Positions 35,132 through 43,859 of a stretch of DNA of 64,000 nucleotides are shown here, piece after piece. The number at the start of each line of letters is the position of its first letter. The first letter of the stretch is position 1. The translations under genes and the position numbers were made by a program. This stretch comes from Exiguobacterium sp. TNDT2 (lineage in GTDB: Bacteria; Bacillota; Bacilli; Exiguobacteriales; Exiguobacteriaceae): positions 1 through 64,000 of the forward strand of contig NZ_QLVE01000004.1 of the NCBI RefSeq assembly GCF_003331145.1, read 5' to 3'. The notes under the pieces are model-generated. The model did not search any database, was not told where the DNA came from, and saw nothing but the letters and a program-made list of their open reading frames with translations.

Positions 35132-35521
35132 TTAGCGCTTCGAGCGTGTCGGCGCGAATTGGATGAGTAAGATGAGCGTGAACGCGATCAAGCTGAGGAG
35201 CGGGATTGTAAGAAATCCAAAATAGTTCACCCAACGAATCAAGCAGTCGTTGCTGCAGAAGGCGTCACCGTTCGGGATCCGTTCGAGAATGACGTGATAG
35301 AGGGCGATTGCCCATCCCGCACCGGCCATGAGACCGACGAACAATTTGTTAACGGAACGGTTAGACAGGAGAATTGTCAAATAATAAATGGCGAGCGGAT
35401 ACATAAATATGCGTTGGAACCAACATAACTTACATGGCACGTACAGCATGATCTCTGAGAAATAAAGGCTGCCGAGCGTCGCGATGGTGGCGACAATAAA
35501 AGCAAAATGATGACGTTGCAT
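35132..35521 (-). CDS. bdbC: disulfide bond formation protein, DsbB/BdbC family
   Basis: A 129-residue membrane thiol oxidoreductase with four hydrophobic segments. The first redox pair is CKLC (about residues 30-33, in VPCKLCWFQR), and the second is in the loop GDAFCSNDCLIRW (about 87-94). Both pairs needed to reoxidise a DsbA-like partner and pass electrons to quinone are intact. GGAGG lies 6 bases before the ATG on the minus strand. The usual partner bdbD is not adjacent, so the substrate oxidase must be elsewhere. SpxH is DsbA-like but cytoplasmic and lacks CXXC, hence not a partner. Confidence 0.93.
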   Translation of the reverse strand: MQRHHFAFIVATIATLGSLYFSEIMLYVPCKLCWFQRIFMYPLAIYYLTILLSNRSVNKLFVGLMAGAGWAIALYHVILERIPNGDAFCSNDCLIRWVNYFGFLTIPLLSLIAFTLILLIQFAPTRSKR

Positions 35522-35631
35522 GAGATTACCTCCTGATGATTCAAAATGAATCGATTAACATGATATGATACAGTGAAGCAATAACGTATCCAGTATACAA
35601 TCTTTGAAACGATAGAGAAATAGGTGACGTC

Positions 35632-36510
35632 ATGCAAGTATCAGAAGTGGAAGTGTTGATCGTCCTCGCCGAAGAGTTGAACATGCGTAGAGCGGCGGAG
35701 CGTTTATTCGTGTCCCAACCCGCGCTCAGTCAACGGCTCGTCACGATCGAGCATCAGTGGGGCAAGAAAATTTTCGTCCGTTCAACTCGTGGCCTTGCGC
35801 TCACGCCAGACGGTGAAAAAATTATTGAATTCGCAAAAAAAATGTATAGCGAAGAACAAGAACTGCGAGGCGAGCTGACGGCCAAGCAAGGTGAAGTGTA
35901 TGGGACGCTCAAGATCGCGGTCGCTTCGATTATGGGCCAATATTGGTTGCCTCGCGTCTTGAAACGATTCATGGAGCGTTATCCTTCTGTACGTGTCAAG
36001 CTCGTAACAGGCTGGTCGAGTGAGATGATGCGTTATATGCTTGAAGAAAACTTTCATATTGGCATCATTCGAGGAAATCCGGATTGGCGCGGAGAAAAGA
36101 TGAAACTGTTCTCGGATTCACTTCACCTCGTCGACCTACGGATGACCGATTTACAACAATTGAAAAATAACGAGCGTTCCTTCATACAATTCAAGAGCGA
36201 CTCAACGTATTACCAAGAGATTCTTGAATGGTGGCAAGAACGGTTCTCGAGCCCCCCTCTCACAACGCTCGTTGTCGACCAAATTGAGACGTGCAAACAG
36301 ATGGCACTCCACGGCATCGGGTTTGCGATTTTACCGGAGTCGACGATTCGCGATGTCGAGGCGATCAATAAGATTCCGCTCACCTCGTCGAACGGGACCC
36401 CTCTCGTTCGAGATACGTGGATGTTGTCGACCGAATCGATGCTTGAGTTGGCACAAGTGAAGGCGTTTTGGGAAATCGTGGATGAAGTGACAAAGGAGAG
36501 TGTGGAATGA
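35632..36510 (+). CDS. LysR family transcriptional regulator, CcpE-like
   Basis: A 292-residue LysR-type regulator. The N-terminal winged helix includes LNMRRAAERLFVSQPALSQRLVTIE (about 17-41). The effector domain begins near residue 90 (GTLKIAVASIMGQYWLP). It contains IIRGNPDW and FIQFKSDSTYYQEILEWW, then VVDQIETCKQMALHGIGFAILPE, which align with CcpE of S. aureus (citrate-responsive regulator of TCA genes), recalled from memory. ATG 35632 follows AGGTGACGTC. The stop overlaps the deacetylase start (ATGA), so the regulator and the enzyme are translated as a coupled pair. Confidence 0.88.
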   Translation: MQVSEVEVLIVLAEELNMRRAAERLFVSQPALSQRLVTIEHQWGKKIFVRSTRGLALTPDGEKIIEFAKKMYSEEQELRGELTAKQGEVYGTLKIAVASIMGQYWLPRVLKRFMERYPSVRVKLVTGWSSEMMRYMLEENFHIGIIRGNPDWRGEKMKLFSDSLHLVDLRMTDLQQLKNNERSFIQFKSDSTYYQEILEWWQERFSSPPLTTLVVDQIETCKQMALHGIGFAILPESTIRDVEAINKIPLTSSNGTPLVRDTWMLSTESMLELAQVKAFWEIVDEVTKESVE

Positions 36511-37628
36511 GTTGGGCAATTGAAGCGAGACGACAATTACATTTGATTCCAGAACGAGGCTACGAAGAGTTTAAGACACAGGCGACGCTTGAGGAATTGA
36601 TTCGTTCCTTGAACTCGCCGCGGGTACACATCTCGCATTGGCGTACCGGCCTGTTCGTCCGCATTGATGGTCTTGTCGGTGAGAAGACGATTGGGTACCG
36701 AGCCGACATGGACGGCTTGCCGATCCTAGAGGAGACAGGACTCGAGTTCGCCTCGGTCCATGAAGGGATGATGCACGCTTGTGGTCACGACGTTCACATG
36801 GCGATCGCCCTTGGGTTGATCAAACGTGCCGTCGAGAAGCCGCTCGACCACGACCTCGTCGTCTTTTTCCAACCGGCCGAGGAGGGTCCCGGCGGCGCCG
36901 AACCGATGGCCGTGTCGGAACTGTTCTACCATTTCCGTCCCGATGCGATGTTCGGACTGCACGTCGCCCCTGAATACCCGGTCGGCACCATCGCCTCGCG
37001 ACCAGGCGTCTTGTTCGCGAGTGCGCGTGAACTGCATCTGACGATTCACGGGAAAGGCGGACATGGGGCCTTCCCACATGCGGGGATTGACGCCGTCATC
37101 GTCCAAGCCGCCTTAATCATGCAACTTCAAACGATTGTCTCGCGTAATATCGATCCGATGGGGAGCGCGGTCATTTCAATCGGCAAGGTCGTGGCCGGCA
37201 CGAAAGAGAATATCATTGCGGACACGGCCAAACTCGATGGGACGATTCGAGCCTTATCGGACAAGGAGATGGTCGTGCTCGAACGGCGCATCCGTCAAAT
37301 CATCGCCGGGGTGGAAATGACGTATAACGTTCAAATCGATCTCGAGTTCGGCAATCGCTATCATGAGGTCGTCAACGATGAGCGCTATTTGTTCCAATTC
37401 GAAGAAGTGGTCGAAGAAGTCGGGTATTCGTACAAGACGTGTGTCCCCGCCATGACCGGCGAGGATTTCGGTTATATGCTGAAGCAAGTACCTGGATTCA
37501 TGGTCTGGCTTGGCGTGAATGATATGGGGTCGGGACTCCATCAATCGACGCTTAATCCGGATGAACGGGCGATCGATGTGGCCATCGAGCTGTTCGATCA
37601 TTTTTTTAGAACGGCAATCATTAAATGA
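36507..37628 (+). CDS. M20 family N-acetyldiaminopimelate deacetylase (YkuR-like)
   Basis: A 373-residue dinuclear metallohydrolase. Metal ligands are visible: HACGHDVHM (about 90-98), the catalytic Glu pair in QPAEEGPGGAEP (about 125-136), HVAPEYPVG (His about 151) and the C-terminal His in GSGLHQSTLNPDE. The dimerisation lid (about 175-290) is present. Sequence throughout (IGYRADMDGLPI.EETG, AMTGEDFGYML) follows YkuR of B. subtilis, which deacetylates N-acetyl-L,L-diaminopimelate for lysine and wall synthesis. The usual neighbour dapH is absent; instead a CcpE-like regulator is fused in operon. Hippurate or aminoacyl hydrolysis is an alternative. Confidence 0.9.
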   Translation: MSWAIEARRQLHLIPERGYEEFKTQATLEELIRSLNSPRVHISHWRTGLFVRIDGLVGEKTIGYRADMDGLPILEETGLEFASVHEGMMHACGHDVHMAIALGLIKRAVEKPLDHDLVVFFQPAEEGPGGAEPMAVSELFYHFRPDAMFGLHVAPEYPVGTIASRPGVLFASARELHLTIHGKGGHGAFPHAGIDAVIVQAALIMQLQTIVSRNIDPMGSAVISIGKVVAGTKENIIADTAKLDGTIRALSDKEMVVLERRIRQIIAGVEMTYNVQIDLEFGNRYHEVVNDERYLFQFEEVVEEVGYSYKTCVPAMTGEDFGYMLKQVPGFMVWLGVNDMGSGLHQSTLNPDERAIDVAIELFDHFFRTAIIK

Positions 37629-37631
37629 AGG

Positions 37632-37661
37632 GAGCGGACATGCTGATGTCCGCTTTTTTTG
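37632..37661 (+). terminator. terminator of deacetylase gene
   Basis: AGCGGACAT GCTG ATGTCCGCT followed by seven T. Confidence 0.92.
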
Positions 37662-37897
37662 TGCAAAATGTGTTGAAATGTGCGTGAACGGTTAAAGATT
37701 CGGGAAGTAAATAAGACTTGTAAAGCGTCGATATTGTTAAGCATGCTCAAATGTGAACATTTTGCGAACTCAAGCATTGAGACATTACAGCGCTATATAA
37801 AATCATTATGATAAGGGTATCCAAGGGAAATCATCTGTGATGTTGCGCGATAGACATTGGTTTGACGCGCTAGAGAGAGATAGGAGGTAATCAATAG

Positions 37898-39286
37898 ATG
37901 TTTCAAGATCCTGTCCTGATGAGCCGGGCGTTAACGGCACTCACGTTGGGTTTCCACGTGATTTTTGCCACAATCGGCGTTGGGGTTCCACTTTTAATTT
38001 TATTGGCAGAGTTTTTAGGCATTAAAAAGAAAGATCCGAAATATACCTTGATGGCCCGTCGCTGGTCACGGGGCTATGTTGTCACCGTAGCGGTCGGTGT
38101 CGTGACAGGTACGGCAATCGGGCTCCAGCTGTCCTTACTTTGGCCGAACATGATGCGCGTCGCCGGTCAAACGATCGCTCTTCCATTATTTATGGAAACG
38201 TTCGCCTTCTTCTTTGAGGCGATCTTCCTCGGAATTTATTTGTACACGTGGGATCGCTTTAAGAACCCATGGCACCACATGCTCGTCGGGATTCCGGTCG
38301 CCGTCGGCGCCTTGTTCTCAGGTTTCTTCATTACAACCGTGAACAGCTTCATGAACCAACCGGTCGGATTTGATATCGTCGATGGGCGTCTTGCCAACGT
38401 GAGTCCGCTTGAAGCGATGTTCAGTCCGGCAATGCCGACAAAAATGGCGCACGTCTTGACGTCAGCTATCCTGACATCCGCGTTCATTTTAGCGGCGATC
38501 GCGGCCGTTCAGTTGCTCCGTCAACGTCGGAACCAGCTCGACAAGTTGTCGATTGAGTACCATAAAAAAGGGCTCCGCTTGACGATGACCGTCGCACTCA
38601 TTTTTGCGATTGCGACTGCCCTCGTCGGGGACTTCTCAGGTAAATACTTGGCGAAATACCAGCCGGAAAAATTGGCGGCTGCGGAGTGGCACTTTGAAAC
38701 ATCCTCGGAAGCCGAGCTCATCTTGGGCGGCTGGCTCGAGGAAGACGGGGAAGGCGGTTACGAAGTACGAGGCGCCTTGAAGATCCCTTACGCATTGTCC
38801 ATCCTAGCGGGTGGCGTACCGAACTATGAGGTGACAGGTCTTGACGAATTCGCGAAAGAAGATCAACCACCGTTATTCGTCCACTATCTGTTTGATGCGA
38901 TGGTCGGGATCGGGATGCTCCTTGCACTGATTTCGTTCTTGTTCGTCCTCGGACGCTATATCAAGCGGCTACCGCAATTCAGTAAACCGATGCTCATCGC
39001 CATCGCAGCGGGCGGTCCGCTCGCGATGATGGCCATCGAATTCGGCTGGTTCTTCGCCGAGTTCGGTCGTCAACCTTGGGCGCTTTACGAGTTGATGCGC
39101 ACGAGTGAAGCGGCAACGACATCAGCGAACGTCGGTTGGATGCTTATCGCCTTTGCGATCCTGTATGCAGTTCTTGGCGTGGTCACCGTGCTCGTCTTGA
39201 CTCGTCTGTTCAAGGACAACCCAGTAGGGAAAGAACTAAAACAATCGGAGCATCGCGGTGAAGCGATGTTCGCGGATGAAGTGTGA
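37898..39286 (+). CDS. cydA: cytochrome bd-type quinol oxidase subunit I
   Basis: A 462-residue haem-bearing membrane subunit that oxidises quinol and reduces oxygen. The high-spin haem His is probably H20 (LGFHVIFATIGVGVP); the conserved GRQPW motif is at about residue 385 and the E-rich FMETFAFFFEAIFLGIYLY segment holds the haem-linked acids. The Q-loop is short, as in Bacillota. The N-terminal sequence is closer to the YthA/cyanide-insensitive-like branch than to canonical CydA (my recollection). TAGGAGG precedes the ATG. Its leader of 236 bases may carry redox control, but I see no convincing Rex site. It forms an operon with cydB. Confidence 0.93.
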   Translation: MFQDPVLMSRALTALTLGFHVIFATIGVGVPLLILLAEFLGIKKKDPKYTLMARRWSRGYVVTVAVGVVTGTAIGLQLSLLWPNMMRVAGQTIALPLFMETFAFFFEAIFLGIYLYTWDRFKNPWHHMLVGIPVAVGALFSGFFITTVNSFMNQPVGFDIVDGRLANVSPLEAMFSPAMPTKMAHVLTSAILTSAFILAAIAAVQLLRQRRNQLDKLSIEYHKKGLRLTMTVALIFAIATALVGDFSGKYLAKYQPEKLAAAEWHFETSSEAELILGGWLEEDGEGGYEVRGALKIPYALSILAGGVPNYEVTGLDEFAKEDQPPLFVHYLFDAMVGIGMLLALISFLFVLGRYIKRLPQFSKPMLIAIAAGGPLAMMAIEFGWFFAEFGRQPWALYELMRTSEAATTSANVGWMLIAFAILYAVLGVVTVLVLTRLFKDNPVGKELKQSEHRGEAMFADEV

Positions 39287-39300
39287 TCGGAGGGTATGAT

Positions 39301-40332
39301 ATGCAGATTCAAGAATTAGGGATTGCCGTACTATGGACGTTTTTGTACGGCTATCTCATCGTCGCATCGATTGATTTCGGTGCCGGCTTCTTCGCCTTCT
39401 ATAGCAAGTACACGAAGCGAGACCACATGATCAACCGTTTGATTCAGCGGTACTTGTCACCGACGTGGGAAGTGACGAACGTCTTCTTCGTCTTCTTCTT
39501 TGTCGGAATCGTCGGGTTCTTCCCGGATACGGCCTACTATTACGGGACAGCACTTCTCATTCCCGCCTCGGTCGTATTGATTCTACTTGCAATTCGCGGG
39601 AGTTTCTATGCGTTCGCCAACTATGGTTCAAAAGAGAGCACGTTTTACATGTTCCTGTACGGGGCGACCGGTCTCTTGATTCCGGCCTCGATGTCGACCG
39701 TCCTTACGGTCAGTCAAGGCGGATTCATCAATGAGACCGAGTCCGGCGTCTTCTTTGACGGCATGAAGTTGTTCACCAACTTCTATTCATGGACCGTGGT
39801 CTTCTTGGCGATTGTGTCGGTGCTCTACATCAGCGCCATGTTCCTGTTGTTCTACGCGGACAAGGCACGTGACGTGCAAGCGGTCCCGCTCGTTCGGAAG
39901 TGGGCCTTGTTCTGGAGCGTGCCGACCATTATCGCCTCGGGCCTCGTCTTCTTCGGGTTGAAGTCGCAGGCGGCTTGGCATTATGAGAGTATTTTGGCAG
40001 GCAACTGGTGGTGGTTCGCCGCAAGTTTCATTTTCTTCGTCGTAGCAGTCTCATTCGTCTACTTGAAGCGAAACTACGGCCTCGCTTTCTTGATGGTCAT
40101 GGGTCAATTCTTTATGGCTTGGTTCGGATATGGCTATACGCACTTGCCGTATATCCTCTACCCGTACATCGACATCAACGGAAGCGTCGTCAACGAATCG
40201 ATGGCGGTCGCCCTCGTCATCGTCTTCATCCTTGGATTGCTCCTTCTCGTACCGGCGCTGTATCTCTTACTACGCCTGTTCTTGTTCGACAATGACTATG
40301 TACGCGGAAAACGTTCGAGTGGTAAAGCGTAA
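39301..40332 (+). CDS. cydB: cytochrome bd-type quinol oxidase subunit II
   Basis: A 343-residue polytopic partner of CydA with about eight or nine membrane segments. It begins MQIQELGIAVLWTFLYGYLIVASIDFGAG, where the ASIDFG element is characteristic of subunit II. ATG 39301 follows GGAGGG with six-base spacing; a longer frame from 39283 would overlap cydA. The gene lies 14 bases after cydA. No cydC/cydD assembly transporter genes follow; a terminator comes directly after, which is common in the YthAB branch. Confidence 0.93.
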   Translation: MQIQELGIAVLWTFLYGYLIVASIDFGAGFFAFYSKYTKRDHMINRLIQRYLSPTWEVTNVFFVFFFVGIVGFFPDTAYYYGTALLIPASVVLILLAIRGSFYAFANYGSKESTFYMFLYGATGLLIPASMSTVLTVSQGGFINETESGVFFDGMKLFTNFYSWTVVFLAIVSVLYISAMFLLFYADKARDVQAVPLVRKWALFWSVPTIIASGLVFFGLKSQAAWHYESILAGNWWWFAASFIFFVVAVSFVYLKRNYGLAFLMVMGQFFMAWFGYGYTHLPYILYPYIDINGSVVNESMAVALVIVFILGLLLLVPALYLLLRLFLFDNDYVRGKRSSGKA

Positions 40333-40360
40333 AGACCGGATGATTCCGGTCTTTTTTTGT
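40332..40360 (+). terminator. terminator of cydAB
   Basis: AGACCGGA TGAT TCCGGTCT followed by seven T. Confidence 0.92.
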
Positions 40361-40440
40361 ATAGTTTTTTTGAAGGGAATCGGTTACACTGTACGAAGAA
40401 TCGGGAACAGAAACAGCGTAGGAAAGGGATGTATGAAATT

Positions 40441-41103
40441 ATGACAGGTGAATTTGCAGTCATCGGATTAGGACGGTTTGGCGGTTCGATTGTACGGGAG
40501 CTGTCGGCAAACGGGTATGACGTGTTGGCCATCGACGCCGATGAAGAACGCGTCAACGAGTTTATGGGACTGGCGACGCACGCAGTCATCGCCGATACGA
40601 CGGATGAGAATGTATTGAAAAGTCTCGGGATTCGCAACTTCGAACACGTCATCGTGGCGATTGGGGAAAACATTCAAGCATCGATTTTAACGACGCTCAT
40701 TTTAAAAGAGCTCGGTGTTCGAATCATTACTGTGAAAGCGACGAACGATTATCATGAGAAGGTATTGCGCCGCATCGGAGCCGATAACATCGTCCACCCA
40801 GAACGTGACATGGGTGTGCGGATCGCGAACGGGTTGATGAGTCAAAGCATCCTCGACTACCTCGAACTCTCAAACGAACATTCAATTGTTGAAATTAAAG
40901 CGTCTGAGAAGCTATCGAATAAATCGCTCATCGACTTAGATCTTCGTGCTAAATACGGCGTCAACATCGTCGCCGTCCGCCGAGATGACGACGTCATCAT
41001 CTCCCCGCAAGCCGACGAGATGATTCTGCCAGAAGACATTTTAATCATCATCGGAAAAGATACAGACTTAGATCGGCTCGAGCGTTCGCTTCGGTCTAGA
41101 TAA
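40441..41103 (+). CDS. ktrC: K+ transport gating subunit KtrC (RCK protein)
   Basis: A 220-residue cytoplasmic RCK/TrkA-N protein that gates a KtrB/KtrD-type K+ channel according to ADP/ATP and c-di-AMP. The nucleotide-binding Rossmann motif is GLGRFGGS (about 8-15), followed by DADEERVNEF and the well-conserved HVIVAIGENIQASILTTLILKELG (about 73-96). A TrkA-C domain (about 135-220) ends the protein. ATG 40441 gives the start seen in homologues; ATG 40429 is possible but lies too close to GGAAAGGG. No channel gene is adjacent, as for ktrC in B. subtilis. Confidence 0.94.
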   Translation: MTGEFAVIGLGRFGGSIVRELSANGYDVLAIDADEERVNEFMGLATHAVIADTTDENVLKSLGIRNFEHVIVAIGENIQASILTTLILKELGVRIITVKATNDYHEKVLRRIGADNIVHPERDMGVRIANGLMSQSILDYLELSNEHSIVEIKASEKLSNKSLIDLDLRAKYGVNIVAVRRDDDVIISPQADEMILPEDILIIIGKDTDLDRLERSLRSR

Positions 41104-41133
41104 AAAACGAGAGGCGTGCCTCTCGTTTTTTTA
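41104..41133. terminator. bidirectional terminator between ktrC and ykrA-like gene
   Basis: AAAACGAGAGG / CCTCTCGTTTTTTT; both strands have T tracts for these convergent genes. Confidence 0.9.
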
Positions 41134-41907
41134 GATAAGCTTCATTTTTTTTAGCCCGTACTCAATCCCGTCCTCGAGAATCGACTTCGTCACGAAGTCT
41201 GCGACTTCTTTTGCTTCGGTCCGGGCGTTGCCCATCGCGATGCCGGTCCCGACATATTCGAGCATTGCCAAGTCGTTCAAGGCGTCGCCAAAGGCGTACG
41301 TGTTCTCAAGCCGGTAGCCGTTCGCCTCGATGAAGTGACGGATGCCATCGGCCTTGCTCGCACCGCGATTGATGACGTCCATGGCGTGCGGGTGCCAGCG
41401 GATGAAATCAAATTCGCCGTACGCATCCAAATAGTGATGCTCTTCTTCTGGCGTACAGTACAGTAACGTCTGATAGACGGCTTGTTCGATGTGGAAATTC
41501 GGTTCATAGGTCGGGATTGGCATCTCGAGCTCACCGAGCGACTGCTCGACAATAGGATCGTTCACTTTCGTCGCACCGCCTCGGTCTTGACCGAGATAGA
41601 CGAGCGTATGGTCGTTCGAGCCGGCATGCGTGGTCAGGCGATGGAGGGCATCTGTCGGTAAGGCGTTCCGGTAGACGACCTCGCCCTTATGGACGACGAT
41701 TTGTCCGTTATAACAAACAAAGCTCTCAATCCCTACTTGCGCTGGGATATCTGAGAGCATCGCTGGTCCGCGGCCGGTCGCAATGAACGTCTCGACGCCG
41801 TTGTGACGCAACTGCTGAATGGCCGCAATCGTCGAAGGGGGAATGTACGACCCTTCATGGAGCAACGTGCCATCGATGTCAAAAAAGACTACTTTCTTAT
41901 CTTCCAT
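41131..41907 (-). CDS. HAD superfamily Cof-type phosphatase (YkrA-like)
   Basis: A 258-residue cytoplasmic phosphatase of the Cof/type IIB HAD group. Motif I is FFDIDGTLL (residues 9-17), motif II the Thr in FIATGRGP (about 58-65), motif III the Lys in GASKADGIRHF (about 180-190) and motif IV GDALNDLAMLEYVGTGIAMGNA (about 204-225). The cap domain lies between motifs II and III. The substrate is probably a sugar phosphate or FMN-like compound. It occupies the ykrA position near rnjA. Confidence 0.92.
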   Translation of the reverse strand: MEDKKVVFFDIDGTLLHEGSYIPPSTIAAIQQLRHNGVETFIATGRGPAMLSDIPAQVGIESFVCYNGQIVVHKGEVVYRNALPTDALHRLTTHAGSNDHTLVYLGQDRGGATKVNDPIVEQSLGELEMPIPTYEPNFHIEQAVYQTLLYCTPEEEHHYLDAYGEFDFIRWHPHAMDVINRGASKADGIRHFIEANGYRLENTYAFGDALNDLAMLEYVGTGIAMGNARTEAKEVADFVTKSILEDGIEYGLKKMKLI

Positions 41908-42004
41908 GTTATTTCACCATGCTTTCTCTGTCTTGAATAGGTCAGTTGTATCTTAAAAAGCATAACATGAAATCGAGAAACCGCCCTCAATCTAACGTCA
42001 TTAG

Positions 42005-42033
42005 TGAAATATTGTCACAATATGAGCTATAAT
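42005..42033 (+). promoter_or_regulatory. candidate rnjA promoter
   Basis: TGAAAT, 17 bases, TATAAT (42028-42033). The predicted leader is about 87 bases and contains no rpoY-like gene. Confidence 0.6.
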
Positions 42034-42126
42034 GAAGAAAGAATCTTACGGAACGTAATTATATTGCGAGAATCACTTATGTTTCACATAGATGAACATC
42101 AACTACTTGTAGCAAGGAGAGATTAA

Positions 42127-43794
42127 ATGAAGTTTGTAAAGAACCACCAAACAGCTGTGTTCGCATTAGGCGGACTCGGAGAAATCGGGAAGAACACGTA
42201 CGTCGTTCAATTCCAAGACGAGATTATCGTCATCGATGCGGGTGTCATGTTCCCGGAGGATGACTTGCTTGGAATCGACTATGTGATTCCCGATTACTCG
42301 TACTTGATTAAAAACAAGGATAAAGTCAAAGGAGTTTTCATCACCCACGGTCACGAAGACCATATCGGTGGAATCCCGTTCTTGTTGAAGCAAGTGAACT
42401 TGCCAATTTATGCGACGAAACTCGCACTTGGATTGATTAAAGTGAAACTCGAAGAGCACGGCTTGCTCCGCGAAGCGGAACTCCATGAGATCGACGAAGA
42501 TACGATCGTCAAATTCCGTAAGACGAGCATCTCGTTCTTCCGGACGACCCATTCGATCCCGAACTCACTCGGTGTCGTCGTCAAGACACCACAAGGAAAT
42601 ATCGTTCATACGGGTGACTTCAAATTCGACTTCACCCCGGTCGGCGAACCGGCTGACATTGCGAAGATGGCAGATATCGGGAAAGAAGGCGTGCTCTGCC
42701 TCTTGTCCGACTCGACGAACGCAGAAGTCGAAGGATTCACGATGAGTGAGAAAGTCGTCGGTGGCACGATTAGCGAGACGTTCCGGAAAGCGGAAGGCCG
42801 CATCATTTTCGCCACGTTCGCCTCGAACATTTATCGTCTACAACAAGTCGTTGACGCGTGTGCCGAGACAGGCCGCCATTTGGCCATCTTCGGTCGGTCG
42901 ATGGACAAGGTCATGACAATTGGGCAAGAACTCGGCTTCATCAACGTGCCGAAAGGCATGATCATCGAAGCGAATCAAATGCGGAACTATGAGCCGCATG
43001 AAGTGGCAATTCTTTGTACCGGTTCACAAGGAGAGCCGATGGCAGCGCTCAGTCGCATCGCCAACGGGACGCACCGTCAAGTATCGATCATTCCTGGCGA
43101 TACGGTCATCTTCTCGTCGTCACCGATTCCGGGGAACGCCATCTCGGTCGGAAAGACGATCGACCAATTGTATAAAGCCGGCGCGGACGTCGTCTACGGC
43201 AAATTGACGAACATTCATACATCGGGCCACGGTTCGCAACAAGAGCAACTGCTCATGATCCGTTTGCTGAATCCGAAATTCTTCATGCCGATTCACGGCG
43301 AGTACCGCATGTTGGTGAAACACGCTGAACTGGCAGAGTCGGTCGGCATTCCGAAAGAGAACAGTTTCATCATGGATAACGGGGAAGTGCTCGCGGTCGA
43401 TGCCGACTCAGCGGCCATCACTGGCAAAATTTCAGCCAATGCGGTTTATGTGGACGGGAACGGCATCGGGGACATCGGCAATATCGTCTTGCGCGATCGC
43501 CGCATCCTTTCAGAAGATGGACTCGTCGTCGTCGTCATCAGCATCGACGGCAAGACACGCAAGCTCGTCTCCGGTCCGGATATCATTTCACGCGGTTTCG
43601 TCTATATGCGTGAATCAGGTAGCTTGATCCGTGATGGTGAGCGGTTGCTCAAAAAAACGGTCGAACAAGGACTGTCGAACAAGCAGATGAAGTGGTCGGA
43701 GATGAAACAACTCGTCTCAGACACGCTCACACCGTACTTGGCTCAGAAAACTCGAAGACACCCAATGGTTCTTCCGATTATCATGGAAGTATGA
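42127..43794 (+). CDS. rnjA: ribonuclease J1
   Basis: A 555-residue 5'-exonuclease and endonuclease central to mRNA decay and rRNA maturation. The metallo-beta-lactamase zinc motif HGHEDHIGG is at residues 76-84, further ligands lie in HTGDFKFD (about 162-169) and the beta-CASP domain follows ([21 protein letters not shown] near 300, [10 protein letters not shown] near 366). The C-terminal domain ends in VLPIIMEV. Length and sequence fit RNase J1 rather than J2. AAGGAGAGA precedes the ATG. In B. subtilis rpoY precedes rnjA; it is not present in the 219-base gap here. Confidence 0.97.
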   Translation: MKFVKNHQTAVFALGGLGEIGKNTYVVQFQDEIIVIDAGVMFPEDDLLGIDYVIPDYSYLIKNKDKVKGVFITHGHEDHIGGIPFLLKQVNLPIYATKLALGLIKVKLEEHGLLREAELHEIDEDTIVKFRKTSISFFRTTHSIPNSLGVVVKTPQGNIVHTGDFKFDFTPVGEPADIAKMADIGKEGVLCLLSDSTNAEVEGFTMSEKVVGGTISETFRKAEGRIIFATFASNIYRLQQVVDACAETGRHLAIFGRSMDKVMTIGQELGFINVPKGMIIEANQMRNYEPHEVAILCTGSQGEPMAALSRIANGTHRQVSIIPGDTVIFSSSPIPGNAISVGKTIDQLYKAGADVVYGKLTNIHTSGHGSQQEQLLMIRLLNPKFFMPIHGEYRMLVKHAELAESVGIPKENSFIMDNGEVLAVDADSAAITGKISANAVYVDGNGIGDIGNIVLRDRRILSEDGLVVVVISIDGKTRKLVSGPDIISRGFVYMRESGSLIRDGERLLKKTVEQGLSNKQMKWSEMKQLVSDTLTPYLAQKTRRHPMVLPIIMEV

Positions 43795-43798
43795 CCGA

Positions 43799-43830
43799 AC
43801 GGGCTGTAGGTGACTACAGCCCGTTTTTTA
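43799..43830 (+). terminator. terminator of rnjA
   Basis: CGGGCTGTAG GTGA CTACAGCCCG followed by TTTTTT. Confidence 0.92.
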
Positions 43831-43859
43831 GAGGAAACTAATAAAGGAGATGGTGCTGA

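Noticed and set aside
34693-35166. 158-codon open frame over the nadE end and the hairpin region
   Set aside because: It is out of frame with nadE, crosses two terminators and encodes a low-complexity Pro/Arg-rich sequence; it results from GC-rich stops depletion.
37662-37897. Rex-type operator before cydA
   Set aside because: AATGTGAACATTTTGCGAAC only resembles half of the TTGTGAAN4TTCACAA palindrome; not strong enough to list.
41908-42126. Possible rpoY (RNA polymerase epsilon) gene expected upstream of rnjA
   Set aside because: No frame of about 65-70 codons exists; the longest short frame is about 16 codons without conserved sequence. The gene is absent here or elsewhere.
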